Source of the DNA: Labilithrix sp.
Lineage (GTDB): Bacteria; Myxococcota_A; Polyangia; Polyangiales; Polyangiaceae
DNA length: 64,000 nt
Direction of reading: 5' to 3'
NCBI GenBank assembly: GCA_019637155.1
Contig: JAHBWE010000001.1
Location: 620,001 to 684,000 of the forward strand
The translations under genes and the position numbers were made by a program. Positions 44,491-52,093 of this stretch are shown piece after piece. The notes beneath the pieces were generated by a model that had not been told where the DNA came from, did not search any database, and saw only the letters and a program-made list of their open reading frames with translations. How positions within the stretch are numbered: the first letter of the stretch is position 1; every line of letters begins with the position of its first letter.

Positions 44491-44523
44491 AGCGCGTTCG
44501 CCCACGCGGCGCGCGAACGCGCT
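44491..44523. other. Perfect 11-bp hairpin before the traB-like gene
   Basis: AGCGCGTTCGC at 44491-44501 and GCGAACGCGCT at 44513-44523 are perfect inverted repeats with an 11-nt loop. The hairpin ends 11 bases before the ATG at 44535, over the region where a ribosome-binding site is expected, and no run of T follows. It could control translation of the traB-like gene or form a stable 5-prime RNA end, or act as a DNA-binding site. Confidence 0.6.
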
Positions 44524-44534
44524 ACGAATGAGCG

Positions 44535-45290
44535 ATGCAAGCGTTGCACGTTCACGAGCTCCTGCCCGCCGGCGCCCGCCCTGCGATCGAGAAGGCGCTC
44601 GCGCGGCCGCTCAGCTACACCGCCGCGTACGTCGTCGCGCCGGGGCCGCGGCCGCGGGCGGTCGTCGTCCTCGGTGAGGCGCACATCAAGCTCGCCGAGG
44701 CGGCGGAGCTCGGAAAGGGCGTCGTCTCGCGCTTCGAGCTGCGCGGCGTCGAGACGTTCCAGCGAAAGCAGGTCGTGCTCGGGACGCTGCTCGGCGTCCT
44801 CATCCAGGCGCCGCGCACGTTGCTCCGCGTCGCGACGTTCGGCCTCGTGAAGGGCAGCACCATCACCGAGGCGAAGGCGCTCGACCACGGTCACACCGCG
44901 GACCTCGAGCCGACGAGCGACGTCCCGCTCGCCCTCCACGTCGCGTCCGTCTACCTCACCGTCCTGTTCAGCGTCCTCTACGCGACCGCGATCCTGAACC
45001 TGCTCGGCGTCTTCGTGCCGTGGCTCGTAGCGGCGGCCGCGCTGCTACAGCTCCACCTCCTCGCGCTGGTCCCCGCCTACCTGCTGCGCCGTGAGCCGTG
45101 GGCGTGGCTCATCCACCCCGCGGTGGGCCTCGTCACCGTCCGCGACGCGCTCATGGCCGACGGAACGGTCCGGATGCTCCGCGAGCACCCCGACCCCGAG
45201 GCCGCCGTCGTCGTCATGGGCCGCGCCCACGTGCCGGGCTACGTCCGCGAGCTCGTCGAGCGGCACGGCTTCCAGCGCGCCGAGCTCTAA
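44535..45290 (+). CDS. TraB/TIKI-like membrane protein in the RNA-repair island
   Basis: The 251-residue protein has the paired GX2H motifs of the TraB/PrgY/TIKI group: GEAH at 47-50 and GRAH at 229-232. Two closely spaced membrane segments lie at about 132-178 (ASVYLTVLFSVLYATAILNLLG, WLVAAAALLQLHLLALVPAYLL). TIKI members are membrane metalloproteases and PrgY blocks pheromone signalling; bacterial chromosomal functions are unknown. Placement between rtcR and rtcB, with a shared palindrome on both flanks, suggests a role connected to RNA damage. It ends 110 bp before rtcB. The start has no clear Shine-Dalgarno and sits behind a strong hairpin. Confidence 0.75.
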   Translation: MQALHVHELLPAGARPAIEKALARPLSYTAAYVVAPGPRPRAVVVLGEAHIKLAEAAELGKGVVSRFELRGVETFQRKQVVLGTLLGVLIQAPRTLLRVATFGLVKGSTITEAKALDHGHTADLEPTSDVPLALHVASVYLTVLFSVLYATAILNLLGVFVPWLVAAAALLQLHLLALVPAYLLRREPWAWLIHPAVGLVTVRDALMADGTVRMLREHPDPEAAVVVMGRAHVPGYVRELVERHGFQRAEL

Positions 45291-45300
45291 CTTATCGGCC

Positions 45301-45318
45301 AGGATACAAATTTATCCT
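45301..45318. promoter_or_regulatory. AGGATA-N6-TATCCT palindrome, candidate RtcR site 2
   Basis: AGGATA-CAAATT-TATCCT gives 6-bp perfect arms, flanked symmetrically by further GATA/TATC half-sites (TATC at 45294-45297 region, GATA near 45323). Its centre is about 86 bp upstream of the start site predicted from the sigma-54 promoter at 45369-45385, the usual distance for an activator site. It matches site 1 upstream of rtcR in arms and spacer. Confidence 0.7.
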
Positions 45319-45368
45319 TGCAGATAGCTCTCGCCGAGCCGGATCCGCAAAATCACGAGGAAAACGCG

Positions 45369-45385
45369 CCGGCACGCTCGTCGCT
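45369..45385 (+). promoter_or_regulatory. Sigma-54 promoter of rtcBA
   Basis: CGGCACGCTCGTCGCT at 45370-45385 has the -24 GG (45371-45372) and -12 GC (45383-45384) separated by exactly 10 bases. It differs from TGGCACG-N4-TTGCT at the first base and at one base of the -12 box. The predicted start site near 45396 leaves only about five bases before the rtcB ATG at 45401, so the message would be almost leaderless unless the ATG at 45425 is used. Confidence 0.72.
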
Positions 45386-45400
45386 CTACGGCTCGGCACT

Positions 45401-46618
45401 ATGAACGAGCGGAACTACGACGTAATGAATGTGGGCTCCGGCCTGGTGAAGATGTGGACGCGCGGCGTGCCGGTCGAAGACGACGCGCGCCGCCAGCTCC
45501 TCAACGTCGCGGGCATGCCGTTCATCCACAAGTGGGTGGCGGTGATGCCGGACGTGCACTGGGGGATGGGCGCGACGATCGGGTCCGTGATCCCGACGTC
45601 GAAGGCGATCATCCCGGCGGCGGTCGGCGTCGACCTCGGCTGCGGGATGATGGCGGTGCGCACGACGCTCCGCGCGGCGGACCTGCCGGACAACCTCTTC
45701 GCGGTTCGCTCCGCGATCGAGGCGGCGGTCCCGCACGGCCGCTCGGCCGGCACGAACGACCGCGGCGCGTGGGGAGACGCGCCGGCGGCGGTGACGGACG
45801 TGTGGTCGGCGGACCTCGCGGCGGACTTCGAGCGCATCTGCGCGAAGCACCCGAAGATCGCGAAGTCGAACCACGTCGCGCACCTCGGGACGCTCGGCAC
45901 GGGCAACCACTTCATCGAGCTTTGCCTCGACGAGGCGGACCGCGTCTGGGTGATGCTGCACTCCGGATCGCGCGGCGTCGGGAACCGCATCGGCTCGTAC
46001 TTCATCGAGCTGGCGAAGAACGAGATGCGCACGTGGCACGTGAACCTCCCCGACCAGGACCTCGCGTACCTGGCGGAGGGGACGAGCCACTTCGACGACT
46101 ACGTCGAGGCGCTCGACTGGGCGCAGCGCTTCGCGCGCAAGAACCGCGAGCTCATGATGAAGGCGACGATCGCCGCGCTCGGGCGTGAGCTCCGCGCGTT
46201 CGATCTCGACGCCGAGGCGGTGAACTGCCACCACAACTACGTCGCGAAGGAGACGCACTTCGGTGAGGATGTCTTCGTGACGCGGAAGGGTGCGGTGCGC
46301 GCGGGCGCGGGTGAGCTCGGGATCATCCCGGGCTCGATGGGAACGCGCTCGTACATCGTCCGCGGGAAGGGAAACCCCGACTCGTTCTGCTCGTGCTCGC
46401 ACGGCGCAGGGCGGGCGATGAGCCGCGCGGAGGCGAAGCGCCGCTTCTCCCTCGCGGACCACGCGTCGGCGACGGCGGGGATCGAGTGCCGTAAGGACGA
46501 GGACGTCATCGACGAGACGCCGCTCGCGTACAAGGACATCGACGCGGTCATGGCAGCGCAGGTTGACCTCGTCGAAATCGTCCACACGCTGCGGCAGGTC
46601 GTTTGTGTGAAGGGTTGA
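45401..46618 (+). CDS. rtcB: RtcB RNA ligase
   Basis: The 405-residue protein is a full-length RtcB (E. coli 408): VKMWTRGVPVEDDARRQL, MPFIHKWVAVMPDVHWG, GVDLGCGM with the manganese-binding Cys, GTGNHF, HSGSRGVGN, CHHNYVAKE, GIIPGSMGTRSYIVRG and SCSHGAGRAMSR with the histidine that becomes guanylylated. It joins 2-prime,3-prime-cyclic or 3-prime phosphate ends to 5-prime OH ends of RNA using GTP. The start at 45401 agrees with the E. coli N-terminus; an internal ATG at 45425 is an alternative. Four bases separate its stop from the rtcA start, so the two are an operon under the sigma-54 promoter. Confidence 0.97.
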   Translation: MNERNYDVMNVGSGLVKMWTRGVPVEDDARRQLLNVAGMPFIHKWVAVMPDVHWGMGATIGSVIPTSKAIIPAAVGVDLGCGMMAVRTTLRAADLPDNLFAVRSAIEAAVPHGRSAGTNDRGAWGDAPAAVTDVWSADLAADFERICAKHPKIAKSNHVAHLGTLGTGNHFIELCLDEADRVWVMLHSGSRGVGNRIGSYFIELAKNEMRTWHVNLPDQDLAYLAEGTSHFDDYVEALDWAQRFARKNRELMMKATIAALGRELRAFDLDAEAVNCHHNYVAKETHFGEDVFVTRKGAVRAGAGELGIIPGSMGTRSYIVRGKGNPDSFCSCSHGAGRAMSRAEAKRRFSLADHASATAGIECRKDEDVIDETPLAYKDIDAVMAAQVDLVEIVHTLRQVVCVKG

Positions 46619-46621
46619 GCC

Positions 46622-48028
46622 ATGTCATCGCTACGCGACATCCTGAATCGAGCACGCTGGAAGGACGCCGGTCTTCACGCGCTCGAGATCCACGTGCTCC
46701 ACCGGGGCGCGCCGGGCGACCGGCGCGTCATCGGCGGGAGCCGCATCGCAGCGGTGCGCTCGGCCGGCATCGAGCTCACGCCCGAGAACGACGAGAGCGA
46801 CGCGGTGTTCGTTCCGTACCATCGCTTCCTCGCGGTGGTCGGGGCGGACGGCGCCGAGATCTGGTCGAAGACGGGAGGCCTCGCCACGCCGCGCACGGTC
46901 GCGGCGACCGCGGCGGACGCAACGCCGCCCGAGCCCGCCGCGAACGCGGGGACGGAGGTCGCGATCGACATCCCGGTCGTCCTCCGCGAGGCGAGCGACG
47001 CGAGCCCGCTCGTCATCGACGGCAGCGCGGGCGAGGGCGGCGGGCAGATGCTTCGCACGTCGCTCGCGCTCTCGATGGCGACGGGCACGCCCTTCGTCCT
47101 CGAGAAGATCCGCGCCGGCCGCAAGAAGCCGGGCCTCATGCGGCAGCACCTCACCTCGGTGAAGGCGGCGGCGCTCCTCTCTGGCGCGCACGTCGAAGGC
47201 GCCGAGCTCGGGAGCTCCCGCATCGTGTTCCGTCCCGGCGCGATGGTGTCGGGCGATCACACGCTCGACATCGGCAGCGCAGGCTCCGTCGCGCTCGTCC
47301 TCCAGACGATCGCGCTTCCCCTCGCGCTCTCCGCGCACCCGAGCCGCGTGAAGATCCGCGGCGGCACGCACGCGCAGTGGGCGCCGCCGTACCCGTTCCT
47401 CGAGCACGCGTGGCTCCCGCTCGTTCGTCGCGCGGGCGCGCGCGTCGACATCGAGCTCACCGCGGTGGGCTTCTACCCGGCCGGCGGCGGCGAGGTGATC
47501 CTCAAGACGCAGCCCTCCGAGAAGCTCGCGCCGCTCCACCTCGGCGACGGCGGCGTCCTCGCGCCGCTCGAGGCGAAGGCGATCGTGAGTCACCTCGCGG
47601 AGGGCATCGCGCGCCGCGAGCTCACCGCGGCGGCGGAGCTCCTCGCGAGCACGAAGCTCACGCTCACGAGCGAGACGGTGAAGAGCGCGGGCCCCGGCAA
47701 CGCGATGTGGCTCGTCGCGCGCGACGAAGCCACCGGCGTCGCGAACGTGTTCTCCGGCATCGGCGACGTCGGCGTCCGCGCGGAGGACATCGGCAAGGGC
47801 GTCGCGGAGTCCTTCCTCGCGTGGCGCGAGAGCGGCACGAGCGTCGAGGGCCACCTCGCCGATCAGGTCATGCTCCCGATCGCCCTCGCGGGCGCCGGCA
47901 GCTACACCACGAACGAGCTCACGCTCCACTCCCGCACCAACATCGAGGTCATCCGCGCCTTCACCGGCCTCCGCCTCCGCGCGTGGGATCTCGGAGGCTC
48001 CCGCTTCCGCGTGAGCCTCGCTCAATAG
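46622..48028 (+). CDS. rtcA: RtcA 3-prime phosphate cyclase fused to an MJ1316-like domain
   Basis: The C-terminal part from about residue 130 is RtcA: DGSAGEGGGQMLRTSLALS, GRKKPGLMRQHLTSV, GSAGSVALVLQT, GFYPAGGGEV and the nucleophile region HLADQVMLPIALAGAGSYT. It converts RNA 3-prime phosphate to 2-prime,3-prime-cyclic phosphate with ATP. The first 80 residues (MSSLRDILNRARWKD, VLHRGAPGDRRVIGGSRI, FVPYHRFLAVVG) match the MJ1316/DUF504 pattern (VPYHR signature), a domain proposed to recognise cyclic RNA ends. A Pro/Ala linker joins the two. At 468 residues it is about 130 longer than E. coli RtcA, so the fusion is not a start error; ATG 46622 follows rtcB by four bases. Confidence 0.93.
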   Translation: MSSLRDILNRARWKDAGLHALEIHVLHRGAPGDRRVIGGSRIAAVRSAGIELTPENDESDAVFVPYHRFLAVVGADGAEIWSKTGGLATPRTVAATAADATPPEPAANAGTEVAIDIPVVLREASDASPLVIDGSAGEGGGQMLRTSLALSMATGTPFVLEKIRAGRKKPGLMRQHLTSVKAAALLSGAHVEGAELGSSRIVFRPGAMVSGDHTLDIGSAGSVALVLQTIALPLALSAHPSRVKIRGGTHAQWAPPYPFLEHAWLPLVRRAGARVDIELTAVGFYPAGGGEVILKTQPSEKLAPLHLGDGGVLAPLEAKAIVSHLAEGIARRELTAAAELLASTKLTLTSETVKSAGPGNAMWLVARDEATGVANVFSGIGDVGVRAEDIGKGVAESFLAWRESGTSVEGHLADQVMLPIALAGAGSYTTNELTLHSRTNIEVIRAFTGLRLRAWDLGGSRFRVSLAQ

Positions 48029-48034
48029 GGATCG

Positions 48035-48250
48035 TCCGGGCATTGGAGACAAAACCAATTCACTTCGGGCCGGCGTTCCACGAGGGCATCGAACCCCACG
48101 AGCTCGACGGCGTACAGGTACGCATCTACGACCCGGAGAAGACCCTCATCGACTGCTTCCGCTACCGGAACCAGCTCGGCATCAAGTACGCCCGCATGCG
48201 CCACGTCGAGCGCGCGATGCGACCCTATCTGGAGGCGACCCAGTCGCCGA
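48035..48250 (+). pseudogene. Remnant of an AbiEi-type antitoxin
   Basis: A plus-strand frame right after rtcA reads HFGPAFHEGIEPHELDGV, VRIYDPEKTLIDCFRYRNQLGI and, after a gap, VERAMRPYLEA. These are successive conserved pieces of the C-terminal half of AbiEi/type IV toxin-antitoxin transcriptional regulators. The N-terminal winged-helix half and the segment between the two last pieces are missing, and no start precedes the fragment. No AbiEii toxin gene is nearby. It is a decayed remnant. The rest of 48029-48349 holds no gene I can support. Confidence 0.6.
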
Positions 48251-48349
48251 CGTGCTTCTTCTTGCGGAGCTGCTTGTTCATCGTGAATGAACCGAGCCGG
48301 CGACGGCCTGCCGTTCCAGCGCCAGGAGTGTATGGCGTAGAGTCGCTGC

Positions 48350-48907
48350 ATGGGACTCCTGACCTTCAGCATCAACGTCACTCTGGACGGCTGCGTCGAC
48401 CATCAGGAGGGGATCGCCGACGACGAGACGCACGCGTTTTTCACCCGCCTCATGGACGAGGGCGGGGCGATGCTGTGGGGCCGCGTCACCTACGAGATGA
48501 TGGAGAGCTACTGGCCGGCGGTCGCCCGCGGCGACGAGGAGGCGCCGCCGGCGATCCGCGAGTGGGCGGTCAAGCTGGAGGCCAAGCCGAAGTACGTGGT
48601 GTCGTCGACGCGAAAGGACTTCCCGTGGACCAACAGCCACCACGTCGCCGGCGACCTGCGCGCGGGCGTGCAGAAGCTCAAGGACGCGACCCCGGCCGGC
48701 GTGCTCCTCGGTAGCGGCAAGCTCGCGACCGAGCTGGACCGGCTGGATCTGATCGACGAGTACCAGCTCCTCGTCCACCCCAGGATCGCCGGCCACGGCC
48801 CGACCCTGTACCAGGGCGGGCTGCCCGGCACGCGACGGCTCGAGCTGGTCTCGGCGAAGCCGCTCCGCAGCGGCGCGGTCGCCATGCACTACCGGCGCGC
48901 TCAATAG
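48350..48907 (+). CDS. Dihydrofolate reductase-like (RibD C-terminal) protein
   Basis: The 185-residue protein matches the RibD C-terminal/DHFR-like family: MGLLTFSINVTLDGCVDH, the AMLWGRVTYEMMESYWP loop, KYVVSSTRKDFPW, LKDATPAGVLLGSGKLATELDRLDLIDEYQLLVHP and the closing RLELVSAKPLRSGAVAMHY. It presumably binds NADPH and reduces an unknown pterin, flavin precursor or small carbonyl. It is a free-standing gene, not linked to riboflavin genes. Its 3-prime end overlaps the convergent gene by seven bases. GC and codon usage (many CTG, CGG) differ slightly from neighbours, consistent with transfer. Confidence 0.9.
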   Translation: MGLLTFSINVTLDGCVDHQEGIADDETHAFFTRLMDEGGAMLWGRVTYEMMESYWPAVARGDEEAPPAIREWAVKLEAKPKYVVSSTRKDFPWTNSHHVAGDLRAGVQKLKDATPAGVLLGSGKLATELDRLDLIDEYQLLVHPRIAGHGPTLYQGGLPGTRRLELVSAKPLRSGAVAMHYRRAQ

Positions 48908-49767
48908 GACTCGCTTCGGCCGGGGAAATCTTCGGTCGGGGCGACGTATTCGTTCCAGCCTTCTGCGCCTTCGACGAGCCAGGGCCAGTCGCGGCGCATG
49001 GCGCGCACGACCTGGTCCCACATGCCGTGCGCGTGCGTGCCGGCGATGACGAGGCGCGCACGCGAGCGCTGCGCCGCGACGTTGCGCGCGGCGTTGCGGT
49101 AGGTGGCCTCGCAGCCGTCGGTCGTGCACAAGAAGATCGCGCGCTCTCCGCCGCCGCGCGCCCACGGCGCCGCGAACGCGAGCGCGGGCTCCGGCGCGTA
49201 GGCGGACTCCGCGAGCGTGACGCGGGGGTATCGCTTGGGCTCCGACTGCGCGAGGAGCGCCGTCTGCGTCGCGCCCATCGAGAAGCCGACGAGCACGAGC
49301 GTCGTCGTCGGCCGGACCCAGTCGCCGAAGCGCGCGCGCGTCGCGGCGACGGCGCGGTCGACCCGCGCCCTGGTGTCGGCGGGCCCCGACCACGCGAGCG
49401 CGTTCGTCGCCCCGACCCCGCGCGGACACACGACGAACGGATACGCGCTCGTGATCCCGCGCCACGCCGCGCACGCCCACTCGGGGTGATCGCTCCCGCC
49501 GTGGAGCGCGATCATGATCGGCCGCGGCGCCCGCGCGCCCACCGGCACCGCCACGACCCCGAGCGGCGCCCCGCCGTCGACCGCGAGCTCGATCTGCTCC
49601 GCACCCTCGAGCACGCGCACGGCATCCACCGACGCCGCGGCGTCGCCCTCCGCCGCGACGAGCGCCCCGCCGTCGTCGACTCTCGCCCCGACCGCGGGGC
49701 GCCGGGCACACGCGGTGACGGCGATGGTGAGGACGGCGACGATGAGGATGCGTCGCGCGGCCCGCAT
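48901..49767 (-). CDS. Lipoprotein alpha/beta hydrolase
   Basis: The 288-residue product has a lipoprotein signal (MRAARRILIVAVLTIAVTAC) and an alpha/beta hydrolase domain: IALHGGSDHPEWAC as oxyanion region, a typical GFSMGATQTALLAQ nucleophile elbow, and a late His in GTHAHGMWDQ. The Asp of the triad is probably in FLCTTDGCEAT. Conserved cysteines may form a disulfide. It should be an envelope esterase, similar to feruloyl-esterase/PHB-depolymerase-like folds. The 295 bp upstream to the next gene hold nothing recognised. Confidence 0.8.
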   Translation of the reverse strand: MRAARRILIVAVLTIAVTACARRPAVGARVDDGGALVAAEGDAAASVDAVRVLEGAEQIELAVDGGAPLGVVAVPVGARAPRPIMIALHGGSDHPEWACAAWRGITSAYPFVVCPRGVGATNALAWSGPADTRARVDRAVAATRARFGDWVRPTTTLVLVGFSMGATQTALLAQSEPKRYPRVTLAESAYAPEPALAFAAPWARGGGERAIFLCTTDGCEATYRNAARNVAAQRSRARLVIAGTHAHGMWDQVVRAMRRDWPWLVEGAEGWNEYVAPTEDFPGRSESY

Positions 49768-50062
49768 GGGACCAGACTAAGCGACTTCGGCCATCTGCCC
49801 GACGACGTGGTGCCGCGCGAGCACGCGGTGAGGCGGGGCATCGTGAGGACCTCGTAGGTCGAGACGAGGGGTGAAGCGCCCCACTCCGAGACGTGCGAAG
49901 CGGGAGACGAGGTCAGTGCGAGGCCATTAAAAAGCACTGAACGACTCGAGCGCGCGGCGATGTGGCGGGGGCGAGTTGTCTCGGCTGTGGCTTGGGCGCT
50001 GTCGTGGTGACCGTGGTTGGGCGGGAGTTGGGCGATGGCACGTGGCTCGCTTGGCGGGCGGC

Positions 50063-50614
50063 ATGATGAAGCGATCCATTTTCCTCCTCGGTGCGCTCGC
50101 GCTTGCGGTGTCGGCTTGCGCGAGTGATCCGAACAAGAACGCCGCCGACGCGCGGGACGCCGAGACGGAGGCGCAGCGGAAGGCACAACAAGAAGCCGCG
50201 GACCGCCGCAGCGATCAGGCGCAGGACCAGGCCGAGCACGAACGGCGCATGACGACGGCGTCGGCGGCGGGGCAGCCCGAGGCGACGCGCGAGCGCGTGG
50301 AAGCCGACGCGAAGCTCGTCGAGGAGCGGGAGGTCGCGAAGGCGAAGTCGCTCGAGCGCTTCGAGAAGGCGGACGCTCGCGCGAACGAGCTCCGCGACGT
50401 CGTCGCGCGGGCGGGGGCCAAGGCGACGACGAAGGCGCGGGACGCGCTCAAGGCGGTGGACGATCAGCGCGTGCAGGCGAAGACGAGCATCGACCGGATC
50501 TCGGCCGCGGCGGCCGACGACCTGAAGCGCGCGAAGGACTATGCCGATTATCAGCTCGACACGCTCGAGGGGTACGTGAAGCGCGCGGCGAAGGAGGTCG
50601 ACGACTTCAAGTGA
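50063..50614 (+). CDS. Coiled-coil lipoprotein
   Basis: The 183-residue product starts MMKRSIFLLGALALAVSAC, a lipoprotein signal; the second ATG at 50066 is equally possible. The mature part is almost entirely charged alpha-helix (QRKAQQEAADRRSDQAQDQAE, LVEEREVAKAKSLERFEKADARANEL, DDLKRAKDYADYQLD) and should form a long coiled coil, like envelope spacer or peptidoglycan-tether lipoproteins. No catalytic motif is present. Its stop overlaps the convergent sterol desaturase gene by eight bases. Confidence 0.8.
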   Translation: MMKRSIFLLGALALAVSACASDPNKNAADARDAETEAQRKAQQEAADRRSDQAQDQAEHERRMTTASAAGQPEATRERVEADAKLVEEREVAKAKSLERFEKADARANELRDVVARAGAKATTKARDALKAVDDQRVQAKTSIDRISAAAADDLKRAKDYADYQLDTLEGYVKRAAKEVDDFK

Positions 50615-51455
50615 CGTCGTCGCTCGGCTTCCAGCCGGGGCCGCGTACGACGATGCCGGCGCGGCGCCGCCACGTGCGCGCCGCCCGGACGTCGCGCGCG
50701 ATGGCCGCGTATTCGTGAAACGCGATGCGGAATGGGTTGAACGTCTCGATGTTCTTCGTGAGTCCGTAAATGACGCGCGCGTCTTCGGGCGTGAAGGTCC
50801 CGAAGAGCCGGTCCCAGACGATCAGGATTCCGGCGTAGTTCTTGTCGAGATATTCGGGATTCGAGCCGTGATGGACGCGGTGATGGGACGGGGTATTGAA
50901 GACCGCCTCGAACCAGCGCGGCATTCGGCCGATCGCCTCGGTGTGGATCCAATATTGGTAAATGAGGTTGATGCCGGCCGAGACCATGATCATCCACGGC
51001 GCCACGCCGAAGAAGGCGAGGGGAGGGAAGAAGAGGAGGCCGGTCCACGGCGTCCAGGGCTGGCGCAGCGCGGTGGAGAGGTTGAAATGGCGGCTCGAGT
51101 GGTGGTTCACGTGGCTCGCCCACAAAAAGCGGCTCTCGTGCTCCACGCGGTGATGCCAGTAATAAAGAAAGTCCCAGCCGACGACGGCGACGAGCCAGCC
51201 CAGCGCGCCGGTGCCGAGGTCGAGGAGGCGGTGCCTCCAGAGCCACGTCGCGAGGAAGAAGATGCCGGCGTTGATCGCGGTCACCGTGACGAGCGAGCCG
51301 ATCCCCATGCCGAGGCTCGCCCACGTGTCGCGCTTCTCGTAGCCGACGACGTCGCGACCGTCCCGCTTCCAGCGCGCGAGGAGCGCCGCTTCGATCGCGA
51401 CCGTCGCGATGAAGAAGGGCGTCGCGTAGACGGTGGGCTCCGGATAATCGAGCAT
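50607..51455 (-). CDS. Sterol desaturase/fatty acid hydroxylase family protein
   Basis: The 282-residue membrane protein has the diiron histidine clusters of the family: HHRVEH, HVNHHSSRHFN and the final HHRVHH, plus YYWHHR context. Several hydrophobic segments flank them (FFIATVAIEAALLA, LVTVTAINAGIFFLATWLW, GLLFFPPLAFFGVAPWMIM). It would insert or oxidise at a lipid carbon using O2; some myxobacteria make sterols, but a hopanoid, carotenoid or alkylglycerol substrate is equally possible. It begins two bases after the stop of the cyclase gene, so the two are co-transcribed. Confidence 0.93.
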   Translation of the reverse strand: MLDYPEPTVYATPFFIATVAIEAALLARWKRDGRDVVGYEKRDTWASLGMGIGSLVTVTAINAGIFFLATWLWRHRLLDLGTGALGWLVAVVGWDFLYYWHHRVEHESRFLWASHVNHHSSRHFNLSTALRQPWTPWTGLLFFPPLAFFGVAPWMIMVSAGINLIYQYWIHTEAIGRMPRWFEAVFNTPSHHRVHHGSNPEYLDKNYAGILIVWDRLFGTFTPEDARVIYGLTKNIETFNPFRIAFHEYAAIARDVRAARTWRRRAGIVVRGPGWKPSDDVT

Positions 51456-51457
51456 CG

Positions 51458-52081
51458 CTACTTCGTATCGTAGACGAGGCGGTAGTTGTCTTCCGAGCCG
51501 GGGACCGAGAGGTCGAGCTTCTCGAACCGTATTCCCTCGAGCTCGACGGCGTTCTTGACCGCGGCCGTGACGAGGATCTCGTTCGCCTTGGCCGTGTCCT
51601 CGCCGAGCTTCGAGGCGGCGTTGACCTCCTGGCCGTACACGTCGCTGTCGCCGATGCGGAGGATGTGGCCGTAGCCGATCCCCACGCAGAGGAGCACCCG
51701 CTCTTCGGGGAGCAGCCCCTCGTTGTGGCGCTGGCAGGCGCGCTGCATGTCGATCGCGGCGCGGACCGCGGCCGCGGCGCGCTTGAAGACGATGAGGAAG
51801 CTGTCGGCTTCGACCTTGATCAGGATTCCGTCGTTCCGCGCGGCGATCGGGAGGAGGAGGCGCTTCTGCTCGAAGATGATCTGGAGGAAATGGACGATCC
51901 CGAACTCGGCGACCTTGCGGCTGAAGCCGGAGAGGTCCGTGAAGACGATCGCCCGCTCCTCGCCGAAGAGGTCCCAGATGCGCTCGTCGATCCGCTCGAC
52001 GTCGGCGCCCGGACGCGCGCGCTCCTCGATCATCTTCCAGAGGCGGACCTCGGATCCTTTCAGATCGCGATCGTCGTACAT
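51458..52081 (-). CDS. Class III nucleotide cyclase domain protein
   Basis: A 207-residue single-domain adenylate/guanylate cyclase. It has FTDLSGFSRKV with the first metal Asp, KVEADSFLIVF with the second Asp (the usual preceding Gly is changed), VGIGYGHIL, and DVYGQEVNAASKLGEDTA at the base/transition-state region, where Lys stands in place of the common Arg. The domain is preceded by an acidic helix (SEVRLWKMIEERARPG). The protein lacks a membrane or sensor domain. It is coupled to the desaturase gene downstream, which suggests a regulatory link to membrane lipids. Nucleotide specificity cannot be set from the sequence. Confidence 0.88.
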   Translation of the reverse strand: MYDDRDLKGSEVRLWKMIEERARPGADVERIDERIWDLFGEERAIVFTDLSGFSRKVAEFGIVHFLQIIFEQKRLLLPIAARNDGILIKVEADSFLIVFKRAAAAVRAAIDMQRACQRHNEGLLPEERVLLCVGIGYGHILRIGDSDVYGQEVNAASKLGEDTAKANEILVTAAVKNAVELEGIRFEKLDLSVPGSEDNYRLVYDTK

Positions 52082-52093
52082 GCGCGGAGCGTA

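Noticed and set aside
44500..44535. Sigma-54 promoter for the traB-like gene
   Set aside because: A GG near 44508 has CG rather than GC ten bases downstream; the spacing or bases are off, so I could not support it.
49913..50239. 108-codon minus-strand frame starting with a hydrophobic stretch
   Set aside because: It is antisense to the coiled-coil lipoprotein gene, and its content is explained by that gene's codon pattern.
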